A DNA stretch of 33,252 bases from Acaricomes phytoseiuli DSM 14247 (GCF_000376245.1 NZ_AQXM01000041.1:1-33252); one strand, 5' to 3'. Shown: positions 22,644-29,773, counted from the first letter of the stretch. Made by a program: numbers and translations. The notes: generated from the sequence alone by a model not told the origin.

Positions 22644-24164
22644 TTAGGCCTGAGAACGGGCCACCACACTGGTAGCAGCCACAGCCGCTAACACCGCAAG
22701 GAAACCGCCACCAGCCATCAGCACACCACCATTAGCCGTGGTGTCCACCGCAGCCGGGGTGCCCGCCTCAATCCGAGGAGCTTCAACCTCTTTGACCGAT
22801 TCCTTCACAGTGACGACCTCTTTGGTATTCGTCGTCGTCACAACCTCGGGCTTCTCCTTCAACGGGAACGACACACTTTCCGAAGCGATCAGGTGGTTAG
22901 ACGTGAAGGCACGGTTTTCATCGGTTTCCGGTGTGGAGAGCACGATGTAGGAGTTCACCGGCTTACCGGTCTCGTCCTGCATCTTTTTCACAGCAGCTTC
23001 AACCGCTACCGCATCGAACGCATCGGAAACCTTCTGGTCAGCAACCTTGGATACGAGCTGGCTGGTTACCTTGACAGCATCAGCCGGAGCCTCAGGAGTA
23101 CCCTCCTCCGTAGGAGCCTGCGTGGTCACATACACATCAGCCGTAACCTCGGCGGTGGTATCAGAAATAGCACCGGAACGCATGATCAGATCACGGAACG
23201 TGAAACCGCCCTGGAACTGGACCTGAGAATCCAACCGCTGACCGTATTTCAGGAAGTCAGCGCCTCGAGCAGACAGGGCTGCGTACTCGCCACCACCAAG
23301 CAGATTCTGGCTGCGCTGCGGCCCTTCCGGCTGGTAATAAGCATTCAACGCCGAACCCGCCAAAGGAGTCACCGTCGCAGCAGTGACATTGACCTGACCG
23401 GCAGGAACCTCAACCGCTTTAAGAGAGGCACCAGGCTTCACCGTCGCCTCAGCCTTGCCAGTGGACTCAAACTTGCCACCATTGTGCAAGCTGACCTTCA
23501 ACTCAGTGTCGTTCTGTGCATTACCTGCCGCCGATACCGGGGCACCCACCGTCACCGTCACGGTGCCTCGGCCCTGATCATCAAGCGGGCCGAGATTATC
23601 CGCAGCCACCTTCACCTCAGGTGCCTTATACGGCCCCGCCTGAGCCTCAGCCTTCTTATACAGATCACGAGCCTCAGCAATCCGAGTAGCAAGACCAGAA
23701 TCGGTCTCGGCCGCCTTGGAGATCATCCCCCAGCCCTTGGCATCAAAAGCCTCATGAACCGTGAGCGCCACACGGGTATGAACAGCTGGATCAGAACTAG
23801 CTGCTGCGTAGGCAAAAAGCCAGTTAAACACCGGGCCACGCGGATCATCCACCGGAACCGCAGGAACCGCATCCGGACCCACACCCGCACCAAGATCGAT
23901 ACACCAGCCAAGCAAGGTTGGGTTTTTTGATGTCGGGTATGACTTCATCGACCCGAAATACGTCTGATACCCAGGCACAACCTCAAACTTCTCACCAATG
24001 TTGTACATCGACTCGTCATCAACCACACGCGCAGCCTGCGCAGCAGAAGCCGACCCAAACAAAGCCCCACCCGCCAACGCCAACACAACAGCTGTTGCAT
24101 TCCAAGACATGCCTCGAGATAGGCGAACCTTACTAAAGTGCCCACCACCCATAAGAGATACCAT
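22644..24164 (-). CDS. Cell-surface protein with thioester-domain-like N-terminus
   Basis: The 506-residue protein has a signal peptide (residues 1 to about 45, ending SAAQAA). A domain with GWCIDLG (Cys88) and HTRVALTVHEAFD resembles actinobacterial thioester-type adhesin domains, though the expected Gln partner is not obvious. Beta-rich repeats follow (GRGTVTVTVGAPVSAAGN and later DVYVTTQAP). A Val/Glu/Lys-rich stalk (TKEVVTVKESVKEVEAP) leads to a C-terminal hydrophobic helix ending in Arg. This tail looks like a sorting signal, but no LPXTG-type motif is present. It is the first gene of the transfer operon and could mediate cell contact. A GAGGAG site lies 4 bases before the ATG. Confidence 0.75.
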   Translation of the reverse strand: MVSLMGGGHFSKVRLSRGMSWNATAVVLALAGGALFGSASAAQAARVVDDESMYNIGEKFEVVPGYQTYFGSMKSYPTSKNPTLLGWCIDLGAGVGPDAVPAVPVDDPRGPVFNWLFAYAAASSDPAVHTRVALTVHEAFDAKGWGMISKAAETDSGLATRIAEARDLYKKAEAQAGPYKAPEVKVAADNLGPLDDQGRGTVTVTVGAPVSAAGNAQNDTELKVSLHNGGKFESTGKAEATVKPGASLKAVEVPAGQVNVTAATVTPLAGSALNAYYQPEGPQRSQNLLGGGEYAALSARGADFLKYGQRLDSQVQFQGGFTFRDLIMRSGAISDTTAEVTADVYVTTQAPTEEGTPEAPADAVKVTSQLVSKVADQKVSDAFDAVAVEAAVKKMQDETGKPVNSYIVLSTPETDENRAFTSNHLIASESVSFPLKEKPEVVTTTNTKEVVTVKESVKEVEAPRIEAGTPAAVDTTANGGVLMAGGGFLAVLAAVAATSVVARSQA

Positions 24165-24187
24165 TATGCTCCTCTAGTTTATTCTAT

Positions 24188-24201
24188 GATTCTTGAGAAT
24201 C
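24188..24201. promoter_or_regulatory. Palindrome in the divergent promoter region
   Basis: GATTCTTGAGAATC has perfect 6-bp arms around TG. It lies just downstream of the -10 of the minus-strand promoter. A related palindrome of the form GATTNNNNAGAATC recurs at 27741-27754 after the fabI gene. Both may be sites for one of the winged-helix regulators in between. Confidence 0.4.
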
Positions 24202-24208
24202 TAATACT

Positions 24209-24236
24209 ATTGTAGAGAAACATAAATGTATGTCAA
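24209..24236 (-). promoter_or_regulatory. Strong promoter of the surface protein / transfer operon
   Basis: On the minus strand a perfect TTGACA (24236-24231) and TACAAT (24214-24209) are spaced 16 bp. The start codon of the surface-protein gene is 45 bases downstream. This is the best consensus promoter in the window and may serve the operon down to 10931. Confidence 0.65.
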
Positions 24237-24251
24237 GGGAGTGAGATCACG

Positions 24252-24692
24252 GTGTACGTCATAGATGTATCTAGAGATTCATTGCAGACTGGTGTCCCAC
24301 ACCTATTTCGAGAGATAGTAGTAGCTATGCCTCGACAGACGATTCCAGATCATGCATGGCCCGATGATCTTGCGTATGCAATGAAGGTCTTTGCCATGCC
24401 GATGCGTGTAGGCATTCTCGTGGAACTGATGAAAGAGAGTCCTCTGCTAAGGGGTGATCTCATGGAACGTCTCGAAAAGGAAAGCGTGCCGGTTGGGCGG
24501 GCACTAAACGATCTAGAAGCTCTCGGGATGGTGGAGGCGGACCAGCCTCCAGGTCGGCGGCATGGGCGAGCTGTCAGATATTCGGTAAACAGGGAACGAT
24601 ATATACAAGCTGTGACTGCCTGGGCTAAATACGTCATCCCAGAGGAACTTAAAAATGACCTAGACCTAGACACGAACCAAGCGAAAAATTAG
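24252..24692 (+). CDS. Winged-helix (ArsR/MarR-like) transcriptional regulator
   Basis: The 146-residue protein has a winged-helix fold near its middle: LAYAMKVFAMPMRVGILVEL (first helix), then LLRGDLMERLEKESVPVGRA with the recognition helix NDLEALGMVEA, and a wing with PGRRHGRAVRYSV. No metal-binding cysteines are visible, so it is not a classical ArsR metal sensor. It is transcribed away from the transfer operon, with a palindrome between, and overlaps the convergent fabG-like gene by 4 bases. The GTG at 24252 has AAGGGAG ten bases upstream; an ATG at 24327 is a reasonable alternative start. Confidence 0.75.
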   Translation: MYVIDVSRDSLQTGVPHLFREIVVAMPRQTIPDHAWPDDLAYAMKVFAMPMRVGILVELMKESPLLRGDLMERLEKESVPVGRALNDLEALGMVEADQPPGRRHGRAVRYSVNRERYIQAVTAWAKYVIPEELKNDLDLDTNQAKN

Positions 24693-25420
24693 TGACCGAG
24701 GCCTTCGCCCCCGCTAACTACGTGCACTGCTCCTGAAACATGCGGGAGCTGACTGATCTGAAAAACGGATTCTGCAATCTCCTCGGCATGTGCCATTCGC
24801 CTTAACGGAGTCCGGGACAGCAGAGATTTGAGATTTTCCTCCGAAACAGCCTTCATCATGTCCGTATCGGTAGCCCCTGGAGCAACAACATTGACTCTGA
24901 CACCAAATGGCCCTGACTCCCACATGGCAGACCGTGCCAAGCCTTCAAGACCTGCTTTTGACGCAGTGTAGTGCGAAGCTCCTGGAATACCAGCCCGAGA
25001 CGACTCTGATGAAATCAGGACGATAGAACCAGATCGCTGTCTCATCATCACTCGCAGAGCCTCCCTGCAAGCGATAAAGGCTCCTATCAAGTTTGTATCG
25101 ATAACCTCTCTAACGTCTTCTACACGCATCCGTACCAAAAGATCTTGTCTGACCATCCCTGCGCTATATACAAGGACGTCCAATCTACCTAAATGTTTCA
25201 CCGCACCGCGCAGTGCCTCCACCAGGGATTTTTCATTGGTCACATCGGCTTCGATGCCGTGCACTCCCTCATCTACTCCGCTCCCTCGATGAGTGCCAGC
25301 CACCAAGAAGCCCTCAGAAAGATACTTGGCCGCGACTGCTCTACCGATGCCCCTAGAGGCACCTATCACAAGCGCCCCTGGTTGGGAGGGGTCTGGGTCT
25401 GGCTCAGTGATTTTGCGCAC
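24689..25420 (-). CDS. fabG: MabA/FabG-like 3-oxoacyl-ACP reductase
   Basis: The 243-residue protein is a short-chain dehydrogenase that would reduce 3-oxoacyl-ACP with NADPH in the FAS-II cycle. The cofactor motif is GASRGIG (20-26) and VYSAGM replaces the usual NNAG. The catalytic set is Ser138, Tyr151 and Lys155 (HYTASK), the same numbering as E. coli FabG. THRGSG near residue 44 and the C-terminus GGEGLGH closely recall mycobacterial MabA (THRGSG, GGMGMGH). It lies opposite to the regulator at 24252 and divergent from the operon that ends in the InhA-like gene. The GTG start at 25420 lacks a clear ribosome binding site. The fatty-acid role is well supported by family, its substrate chain length is not known. 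Confidence 0.88.
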   Translation of the reverse strand: MRKITEPDPDPSQPGALVIGASRGIGRAVAAKYLSEGFLVAGTHRGSGVDEGVHGIEADVTNEKSLVEALRGAVKHLGRLDVLVYSAGMVRQDLLVRMRVEDVREVIDTNLIGAFIACREALRVMMRQRSGSIVLISSESSRAGIPGASHYTASKAGLEGLARSAMWESGPFGVRVNVVAPGATDTDMMKAVSEENLKSLLSRTPLRRMAHAEEIAESVFQISQLPHVSGAVHVVSGGEGLGH

Positions 25421-25525
25421 AAGACCAGCATAGGCTAGTGTTTCTTGAAGTACTTAATAGATTAACGTGCTGTTGCGAAAATAGTGTGTTGGCCCAAATT
25501 AACTTCCTACGAAGGTTTATTTGCC

Positions 25526-25819
25526 ATGCACAAGCAACAGCACGATCTTTTGTTTTCTCACGCCGTACGCCCGCACGCCTTACGTGTTCTTAAGTCGGTG
25601 GCTGGCGCTCCATCGGGCCTCTCTTTAGAGAGGATAGTCATAGAATCAGGCCTCCCGAAATCTATCGTGACCAGTGAGCTAGGCCAGCTAGAACAGCTAG
25701 GGTTAGTCAGCATAAAGAATGATGTCTTGACTGCGCGGTGGGATACCTTGCGTGCTCTTCTTACAGAAGCTTTACCCTCTAAGAACATCCGTTTCTCTCA
25801 TAACTCAAAGTCAGCGTGA
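25526..25819 (+). CDS. Small winged-helix DNA-binding protein
   Basis: The 97-residue protein looks like a single winged helix: HALRVLKSVAGAPSGLSLER, IVIESGLPKSIVTSELGQL as the helix-turn-helix, and EQLGLVSIKNDVLTARW as the wing. It is similar in design to the regulator at 24252. The ATG at 25526 follows GAAGG by 10 bases; an upstream GTG would add an unconvincing extension. It starts about 100 bases from the divergent fabG-like gene, and its stop overlaps the possible GTG start of the next gene, so it heads a three-gene operon with the sensor-like protein and the InhA-like reductase. Confidence 0.7.
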   Translation: MHKQQHDLLFSHAVRPHALRVLKSVAGAPSGLSLERIVIESGLPKSIVTSELGQLEQLGLVSIKNDVLTARWDTLRALLTEALPSKNIRFSHNSKSA

Positions 25820-25833
25820 AGGAAAGCTCAAAG

Positions 25834-26955
25834 ATGACTCTCAGATCACATTCAAAGCCGGTGTCTGGATGGAAAGATGTTGATTGTCTGGGACAATGGG
25901 TAATTATCGATCGGTCAGATGACAATCTCTCGTTATTGAGTATTGGCGATCATACTTTCGACGAAACCGAAGTAACCAGCCTACGCCGAACACTTAATGA
26001 GAAAAGTAGATTCTTACTGCTCGGACCTCTCCGCGAAGCTTTAGAGAGTTTAAAATTTACTGACTCTAAAGTGGCACATGGCGGCCTAATATATCAGGTG
26101 ACAGTACGTCCCATCATTTCACCAGACAAGACCATTGCTGTTGGCGCTTATGGAGTATTCAATGAAGTTGCCACGCCCCTAGCACCTGAACCCGTGATAG
26201 GAACGTGGCAGTGGAGAGTCTCTAGAATTGACGGCACTAATGTTGGCTTGGACGCTTCCCAATGGGACAGTGTTCTTTTAGAGGACATTTATGGGATTAC
26301 TAAAGAATTTCTCACCAGTTCACGTGGCCCAGCCGGTGACTGGTTAAATAAACTCATCGCGCCTAAAGATCGAGCTGCCATAAAGTTTATGATCGATAGT
26401 GGGATCGACATCAATAACCGCAAACGGCACCTGCTAACCTATGAGTCCGTTAGAGGCTACGGCAGCTCTACCCCGGAACCAATGCAGATCTCCAACAGCG
26501 CCCGAGCTTATCCAGATCCAGATCACCCCGAAGCTGTCATGCTGCGAGGGTTCTCACGTATTGTTCCCTTTCCTACGAACCTTCAGCTACCCGGTCTTAG
26601 CCCTGTCTCTGAAGGTGAAGTTTTGCAATCGGCTTTCAGTCTTCTAAGCGACCGGGTCTTCGCAGAACTTGATATGGCCCAAGGGATTACTTTTGTGACC
26701 TCGCCGTCGTGGGCCAAATTCGGGCTACCGCCCGGATTTGAAATGAACATTACTTCGCTGACCCATCCTGACGACATCGGCCCAGCCGAAGCATATTTAG
26801 AGAAAACCCGCGCCAGTAATGTTGATAATGAGTCGTTGAGAGTTCGCTTGATAACGGTCAATGATGGCTACCGGCAGTTCCGTCTGACAGCCTCTCCTAT
26901 AGATCAAGCTAACCCCGCCAGGTACATACTCGTCCAATTAATCCCAGCGGATTAA
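25834..26955 (+). CDS. Sensor-like protein with tandem PAS-type domains (unrecognised)
   Basis: The 373-residue soluble protein is not recognised with confidence. Its layout suggests PAS/GAF-type sensing modules: WVIIDRSDDNLSLLSIG at the start, YQVTVRPIISPDKTIAVGAYG, and a C-terminal part with FVTSPSWAKFGLPPGFEMNI followed by LTHPDDIGPAEAYLEKTR, which closely follows the PAS pattern with its HPDD motif. No kinase, cyclase or DNA-binding output domain is visible. It may be a DUF5593-like protein of actinobacteria. The ATG at 25834 has AAGGAAAG upstream; a GTG at 25816 overlapping the previous stop is the alternative. The InhA-like gene follows after 2 bases, so it may sense a lipid-related or membrane signal, which is inference. 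Confidence 0.6.
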   Translation: MTLRSHSKPVSGWKDVDCLGQWVIIDRSDDNLSLLSIGDHTFDETEVTSLRRTLNEKSRFLLLGPLREALESLKFTDSKVAHGGLIYQVTVRPIISPDKTIAVGAYGVFNEVATPLAPEPVIGTWQWRVSRIDGTNVGLDASQWDSVLLEDIYGITKEFLTSSRGPAGDWLNKLIAPKDRAAIKFMIDSGIDINNRKRHLLTYESVRGYGSSTPEPMQISNSARAYPDPDHPEAVMLRGFSRIVPFPTNLQLPGLSPVSEGEVLQSAFSLLSDRVFAELDMAQGITFVTSPSWAKFGLPPGFEMNITSLTHPDDIGPAEAYLEKTRASNVDNESLRVRLITVNDGYRQFRLTASPIDQANPARYILVQLIPAD

Positions 26956-26957
26956 AA

Positions 26958-27725
26958 ATGGGAATGTTGAACGGTAAAACCATCCTCGTCACCGGAATCT
27001 ACACCGAACGAAGCATCGCCTACGCCTGTGCCAAGTTAGCTGCAGAAGAAGGTGCCAACCTGATCTACACAGCCTTCGGCAGGCAACGAAAAACTACAGA
27101 GGTCATCATAGGAAGGCTCCCAAAGAAAGGCCCAATTTTAGAACTCGATGCACGGAGCCAAGAACACTTTGACACTTTGAGCGAACGACTTCTTGAGCAC
27201 ACTAACCGCATAGACGGAATCATTCACTGCATCTCCGCTAGCAAACCGGAAGCTGTAGGTGAGAACTTCCTCCATGCGAAATGGGACGATATCGAGACCA
27301 GCCTGAGAGTTTCAGGAACATCGCTACAAGCTCTAGCGGCGGCTTGCCTGCCTCTCATGTCCAAGGGAGGAAGTATCGTAGGAGTCACTCTCGATAGCAC
27401 CCCAGTATGGCCGATCTACGGATACGCAGGAGTAGGAAAAGCAACCTACGAATCAGTAAACCGCTATCTTGCCTATCACCTTGGCAAACACGGTATACGA
27501 AGCAATCTCATCGCCTGCGGCCCACTTCAAAACCCCACAGTATCCAAGATTCAAGACATCAACTCGACAGAAGGAGTCTGGGAATCACGCGCACCCCTCG
27601 GTTGGAGTTGGGAAGACCTCTCACCTGTCTCGAAAGCAGTTATAGCCATGCTCACCGATTGGTTCCCCGCCACCACTGGCGAAATAATCCATGTAGACGG
27701 CGGCTACCACGTCATGGGCATGTAG
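26958..27725 (+). CDS. fabI: InhA/FabI-like enoyl-ACP reductase
   Basis: The 255-residue protein matches InhA/FabI, which reduces trans-2-enoyl-ACP with NADH in fatty-acid synthesis. It has the family N-terminus MGMLNGKTILVTG, GIYTERSIAYA (cofactor loop), catalytic Tyr154 and Lys161 (YGYAGVGK, the spacing of InhA Tyr158/Lys165) and GGYHVMGM at the end. At HCISAS (90-95) the usual HSIGF is changed: Ser93 stands where E. coli FabI has Gly93. The Gly93-to-Ser change there is known to give diazaborine resistance, and changes at that site give triclosan resistance. It completes, with the MabA-like reductase, a reductase pair. Length and motifs are intact, so it is probably active; a drug-tolerant extra target is an inference. 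Confidence 0.9.
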   Translation: MGMLNGKTILVTGIYTERSIAYACAKLAAEEGANLIYTAFGRQRKTTEVIIGRLPKKGPILELDARSQEHFDTLSERLLEHTNRIDGIIHCISASKPEAVGENFLHAKWDDIETSLRVSGTSLQALAAACLPLMSKGGSIVGVTLDSTPVWPIYGYAGVGKATYESVNRYLAYHLGKHGIRSNLIACGPLQNPTVSKIQDINSTEGVWESRAPLGWSWEDLSPVSKAVIAMLTDWFPATTGEIIHVDGGYHVMGM

Positions 27726-27738
27726 AGGAGACACAAAT

Positions 27739-27756
27739 ATGATTTACTAGAATCAT
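27739..27756. promoter_or_regulatory. Palindrome after fabI
   Basis: ATGATT and AATCAT flank TACTAG, giving an 18-bp dyad. Its central part GATTTACTAGAATC shares GATTNNNNAGAATC with the palindrome at 24188-24201. It lies between the InhA-like gene and the small DNA-binding gene and may control the latter. Confidence 0.35.
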
Positions 27757-27828
27757 GTTTATGTTCCTTCGCGAGACACGCCCCTTAGCTTGCGTTTCAA
27801 AATACGAAAATCAGGGCATGATCGAGAC

Positions 27829-28050
27829 ATGGCAATCGTCAAGAAGCAAACGGGCAGGCCTAGCAAAGGCCCCCGAGACACTTTTAACGTGAAGCTGCCA
27901 GTGGGGTACGGCGAAAAGATTCGCGGCCTAGCTGATACTGAAGGACTCACCTATCAAGATTTCCTGGCCCCACTCATAATTGAGGCCGTGGATCGCTATG
28001 ACTTTGATGCGAACAGAGGACAGGAGCCGCTAATTCAAAGAGCTTCTTAA
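27829..28050 (+). CDS. Small putative ribbon-helix-helix DNA-binding protein
   Basis: The 73-residue product has a basic N-terminus (MAIVKKQTGRPSKGPRD), a strand DTFNVKLP and two helices, GYGEKIRGLADTEG and YQDFLAPLIIEAVDRYD, the plan of Arc/CopG-like repressors. Such proteins often control plasmid copy number or partition, but no partner is adjacent. The ATG at 27829 was chosen over a TTG 13 codons earlier; no strong ribosome binding site is present. A GC-rich hairpin follows 8 bases after the stop, consistent with a single-gene transcript. Confidence 0.6.
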   Translation: MAIVKKQTGRPSKGPRDTFNVKLPVGYGEKIRGLADTEGLTYQDFLAPLIIEAVDRYDFDANRGQEPLIQRAS

Positions 28051-28058
28051 ACGACTAA

Positions 28059-28081
28059 GGGACCCGAAATCATCGGGTCCC
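28059..28081. terminator. Hairpin after the small DNA-binding gene
   Basis: GGGACCCGA (28059-28067) and TCGGGTCCC (28073-28081) pair perfectly over 9 bp around a 5-base loop, 8 bases after the stop codon. There is no T-run on the plus strand, so termination strength is uncertain. Confidence 0.55.
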
Positions 28082-29183
28082 AGTCTGAGAAACCAGAGTG
28101 TTGACGCACTCGGTATCTCGATAAGTAAATAAGTTCCAAACCAGGGAAACTCTCTACTCTGAAGTATTGGTAGTGAGTCTACCAGAACACACCCTGGTGA
28201 GGGAAGCGTAGAGTGTCGAGAATGTCTGCGCGGCGTGTCGAACAACCGAACCGCCGAAACCAAATACTCGCCCCGCCTTACACGCGGTGGTCCCTGGGTC
28301 AGAGCCATAGGGAATCTGCCGAGCACGGAACCAGGGGCCATGCAGCGACAATCCGTAAGGGTCGCCCGCGAAGGAGTGCCAAACCCTATAGCAAACAGAG
28401 CTTTGCCGGAGTCCCGTGCACATGCCGCCACTGTCCAGAAGTAATGCCCTGGACCAGGTGAAGACACCACACACGAAACAAACTCGTTTATGTCTGGTGT
28501 CTCAACCGACCAGCGACCGACGCTGACGGGGTGACCATCACAGATCACCACGAGCCTGCCCTGACATCTCTCGTAAGTTTTTTTACTTGAGATGCTAGAG
28601 GCAGAGTTCTGCCCTCCCCCGCTCCCTCGGCCTCTGGGGTGAGCCAAAGAGCCACCACCAAGACAAAACCCCTAGCCCACCAGGAAAGAGCCAATTGAGA
28701 GCATACGAAACCTCACCAGAGCACCAAAGAAGAAGACAACAGAAGAAAAAGAACCAAGAGAAAACCTGGGCCAGGAAAGCAGGACCAGTCACCACAGAAT
28801 ACAGCTGCATCTGCACGAAAAACCCAGAAAACTGCAAAGCCCACCAACACACCAACTAAATCACTCCCCCAGCCACAGCCAGGAAACCACAGCGGACAGG
28901 TAACGAAAGCAGCCATGTCGGGACGCTCTGCCAGCCCGGCAACTAGGGGTCGCTACAGAAAACGGGTTTTAGATTATTTGGCGGCCCAGTCACCGAGCGG
29001 GGTAATCACCCGAACCGCGGTAATTTCTATAGTGGAAATTACACGACTCAAGGCTTCTACGTGATGCCCTACGCGCCGGGCCAGGTCGTTTCACTGCCCA
29101 GGGTAGGTCCGCGGACGAATATTAATATCACAGGTACTCCGCCGACCGCTGTTCAGGTGAACATCGGCTAGGCGATTATCAAT
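28082..29183. other. About 1.1 kb without a convincing intact gene
   Basis: Several open frames exist on both strands but none has a good ribosome binding site, a recognisable family or gene-like composition. Features seen: a dyad TGGTAG/CTACCA at 28168-28184; a bulged stem-loop with CATCTC (28565-28570) and GAGATG (28589-28594) around a T-rich loop; a strongly T-depleted tract at about 28650-28860 (roughly 7% T on the plus strand by count); and a coding-like tail at 28947-29171. Candidates include a decayed gene, a replication or single-strand initiation region, or a non-coding RNA. Confidence 0.5.
28947..29171 (+). pseudogene. Coding-like C-terminal fragment before a strong terminator
   Basis: An open frame of 74 codons has protein-like content rich in Gly, Asn, Tyr, Thr and Pro (for example GNFYSGNYTTQGFYVMPYAP, then TNINITGTPPTAVQVNIG). 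It has no start codon near its beginning and is closed upstream by a TAG at 28944. Its stop is only 12 bases before the strongest terminator of the window, as expected for the end of a real gene. It could be the remnant of a truncated gene, or a short gene using an internal GTG/ATG pair. A different frame from an ATG at 28916 (49 codons) competes. No family is recognised. Confidence 0.35.
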
Positions 29184-29222
29184 GAAGGTGCCGGGTTAGC
29201 AGACTGCTAACCCGGCACCTTC
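29184..29222 (+). terminator. Strong Rho-independent terminator
   Basis: GAAGGTGCCGGGTTAGC (29184-29200) pairs perfectly with GCTAACCCGGCACCTTC (29206-29222) over 17 bp around AGACT, followed by a T-rich GCTTTATTT. It separates the uncharacterised region from the umuD promoter. Confidence 0.85.
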
Positions 29223-29286
29223 GCTTTATTTATGGCTCTCCGTCTCGGTCAGCACCCTGCAGTATGGGAATGTCTGTTCTAGTTAG

Positions 29287-29315
29287 TACTATACGATTCG
29301 TATTTAGATACGAAT
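29287..29315 (+). promoter_or_regulatory. -10 element and operator with three half-sites before umuD
   Basis: TACTAT at 29287-29292 is a plausible -10. Directly after it are alternating half-sites: ATACG (29291-29295), CGTAT (29299-29303) and ATACG (29308-29312). The last two form a perfect 20-bp dyad ATTCGTAT-TTAG-ATACGAAT. The position is that of an SOS box, but it does not match the actinobacterial LexA consensus CGAACNNNNGTTCG, so another repressor may act here. Confidence 0.5.
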
Positions 29316-29329
29316 TTTGGGATGGCATC

Positions 29330-29773
29330 ATGTGTACAGTTAGTGAGCTTCGACAGGCCACGGCTTCGACCGTGGCAGCCGTACTGGTCAGTGGTTACGC
29401 GGTTGCCGCCGGCTATCCTAGCCCTGCACAGGATTACTACGATGGCACCCTCGACCTCAATCAGCATTTGATCAAGGACACCACATCGACGTTCATCGTT
29501 CGGGTGGCCGGTGATTCCATGACCGGCGCTGGGATCTTCGACGGTGACGAGCTCGTCGTCGATCGAGCACTCACAGCCCAGCACGGATCTGTGGTGATCG
29601 CCATCGTTGATGGTGAGCTCACGGTAAAAACCCTCCACCTCGACGCCCAGCACGAGGCAGCCTACCTGGTGCCGGCTAACCCCAAATACCCTCGGCTTCG
29701 CGTTCCAGAACTCAGTGATTTCACCATCTGGGGCGTGGTGACCTATTGCTTGCATCGTGTCAAAGCCGGCTAA
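29330..29773 (+). CDS. umuD: UmuD-like SOS mutagenesis protein
   Basis: The 147-residue protein is a UmuD homologue that, after RecA-stimulated self-cleavage, joins UmuC to form the error-prone DNA polymerase V. The cleavage site is Ala27-Gly28 in [12 protein letters not shown], the nucleophile Ser63 lies in GDSMTG, and the general base Lys100 in ELTVKTL. All three are offset by three from E. coli UmuD (24/25, 60, 97), so the protease looks intact. The ATG at 29330 fits the family; longer forms would run into the operator. Its 3' end overlaps umuC by 17 bases. Confidence 0.92.
   Translation: MCTVSELRQATASTVAAVLVSGYAVAAGYPSPAQDYYDGTLDLNQHLIKDTTSTFIVRVAGDSMTGAGIFDGDELVVDRALTAQHGSVVIAIVDGELTVKTLHLDAQHEAAYLVPANPKYPRLRVPELSDFTIWGVVTYCLHRVKAG

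Noticed and set aside
22893-23930. Plus-strand open frame of 345 codons
   Set aside because: It is the antisense shadow of the surface-protein gene; the Arg/His/Ser-rich product has no recognisable domain, whereas the opposite strand has a signal peptide and clear architecture.
28030-28647. Minus-strand open frame of 205 codons in the otherwise empty region
   Set aside because: There is no ribosome binding site or family, its 3' end overlaps the small DNA-binding gene, and the composition (Arg, Ser, Cys scattered) looks random. It cannot be fully excluded.
28595-28855. Minus-strand Trp/Phe/Cys-rich open frame
   Set aside because: The hydrophobic aromatic content simply mirrors the T-poor plus strand and is not a membrane-protein-like pattern of separated helices.
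29296-29315. SOS (LexA) box before umuD
   Set aside because: The position fits, but ATTCGTAT-TTAG-ATACGAAT does not match the actinobacterial CGAACNNNNGTTCG consensus, so I list it as an operator of unknown repressor.
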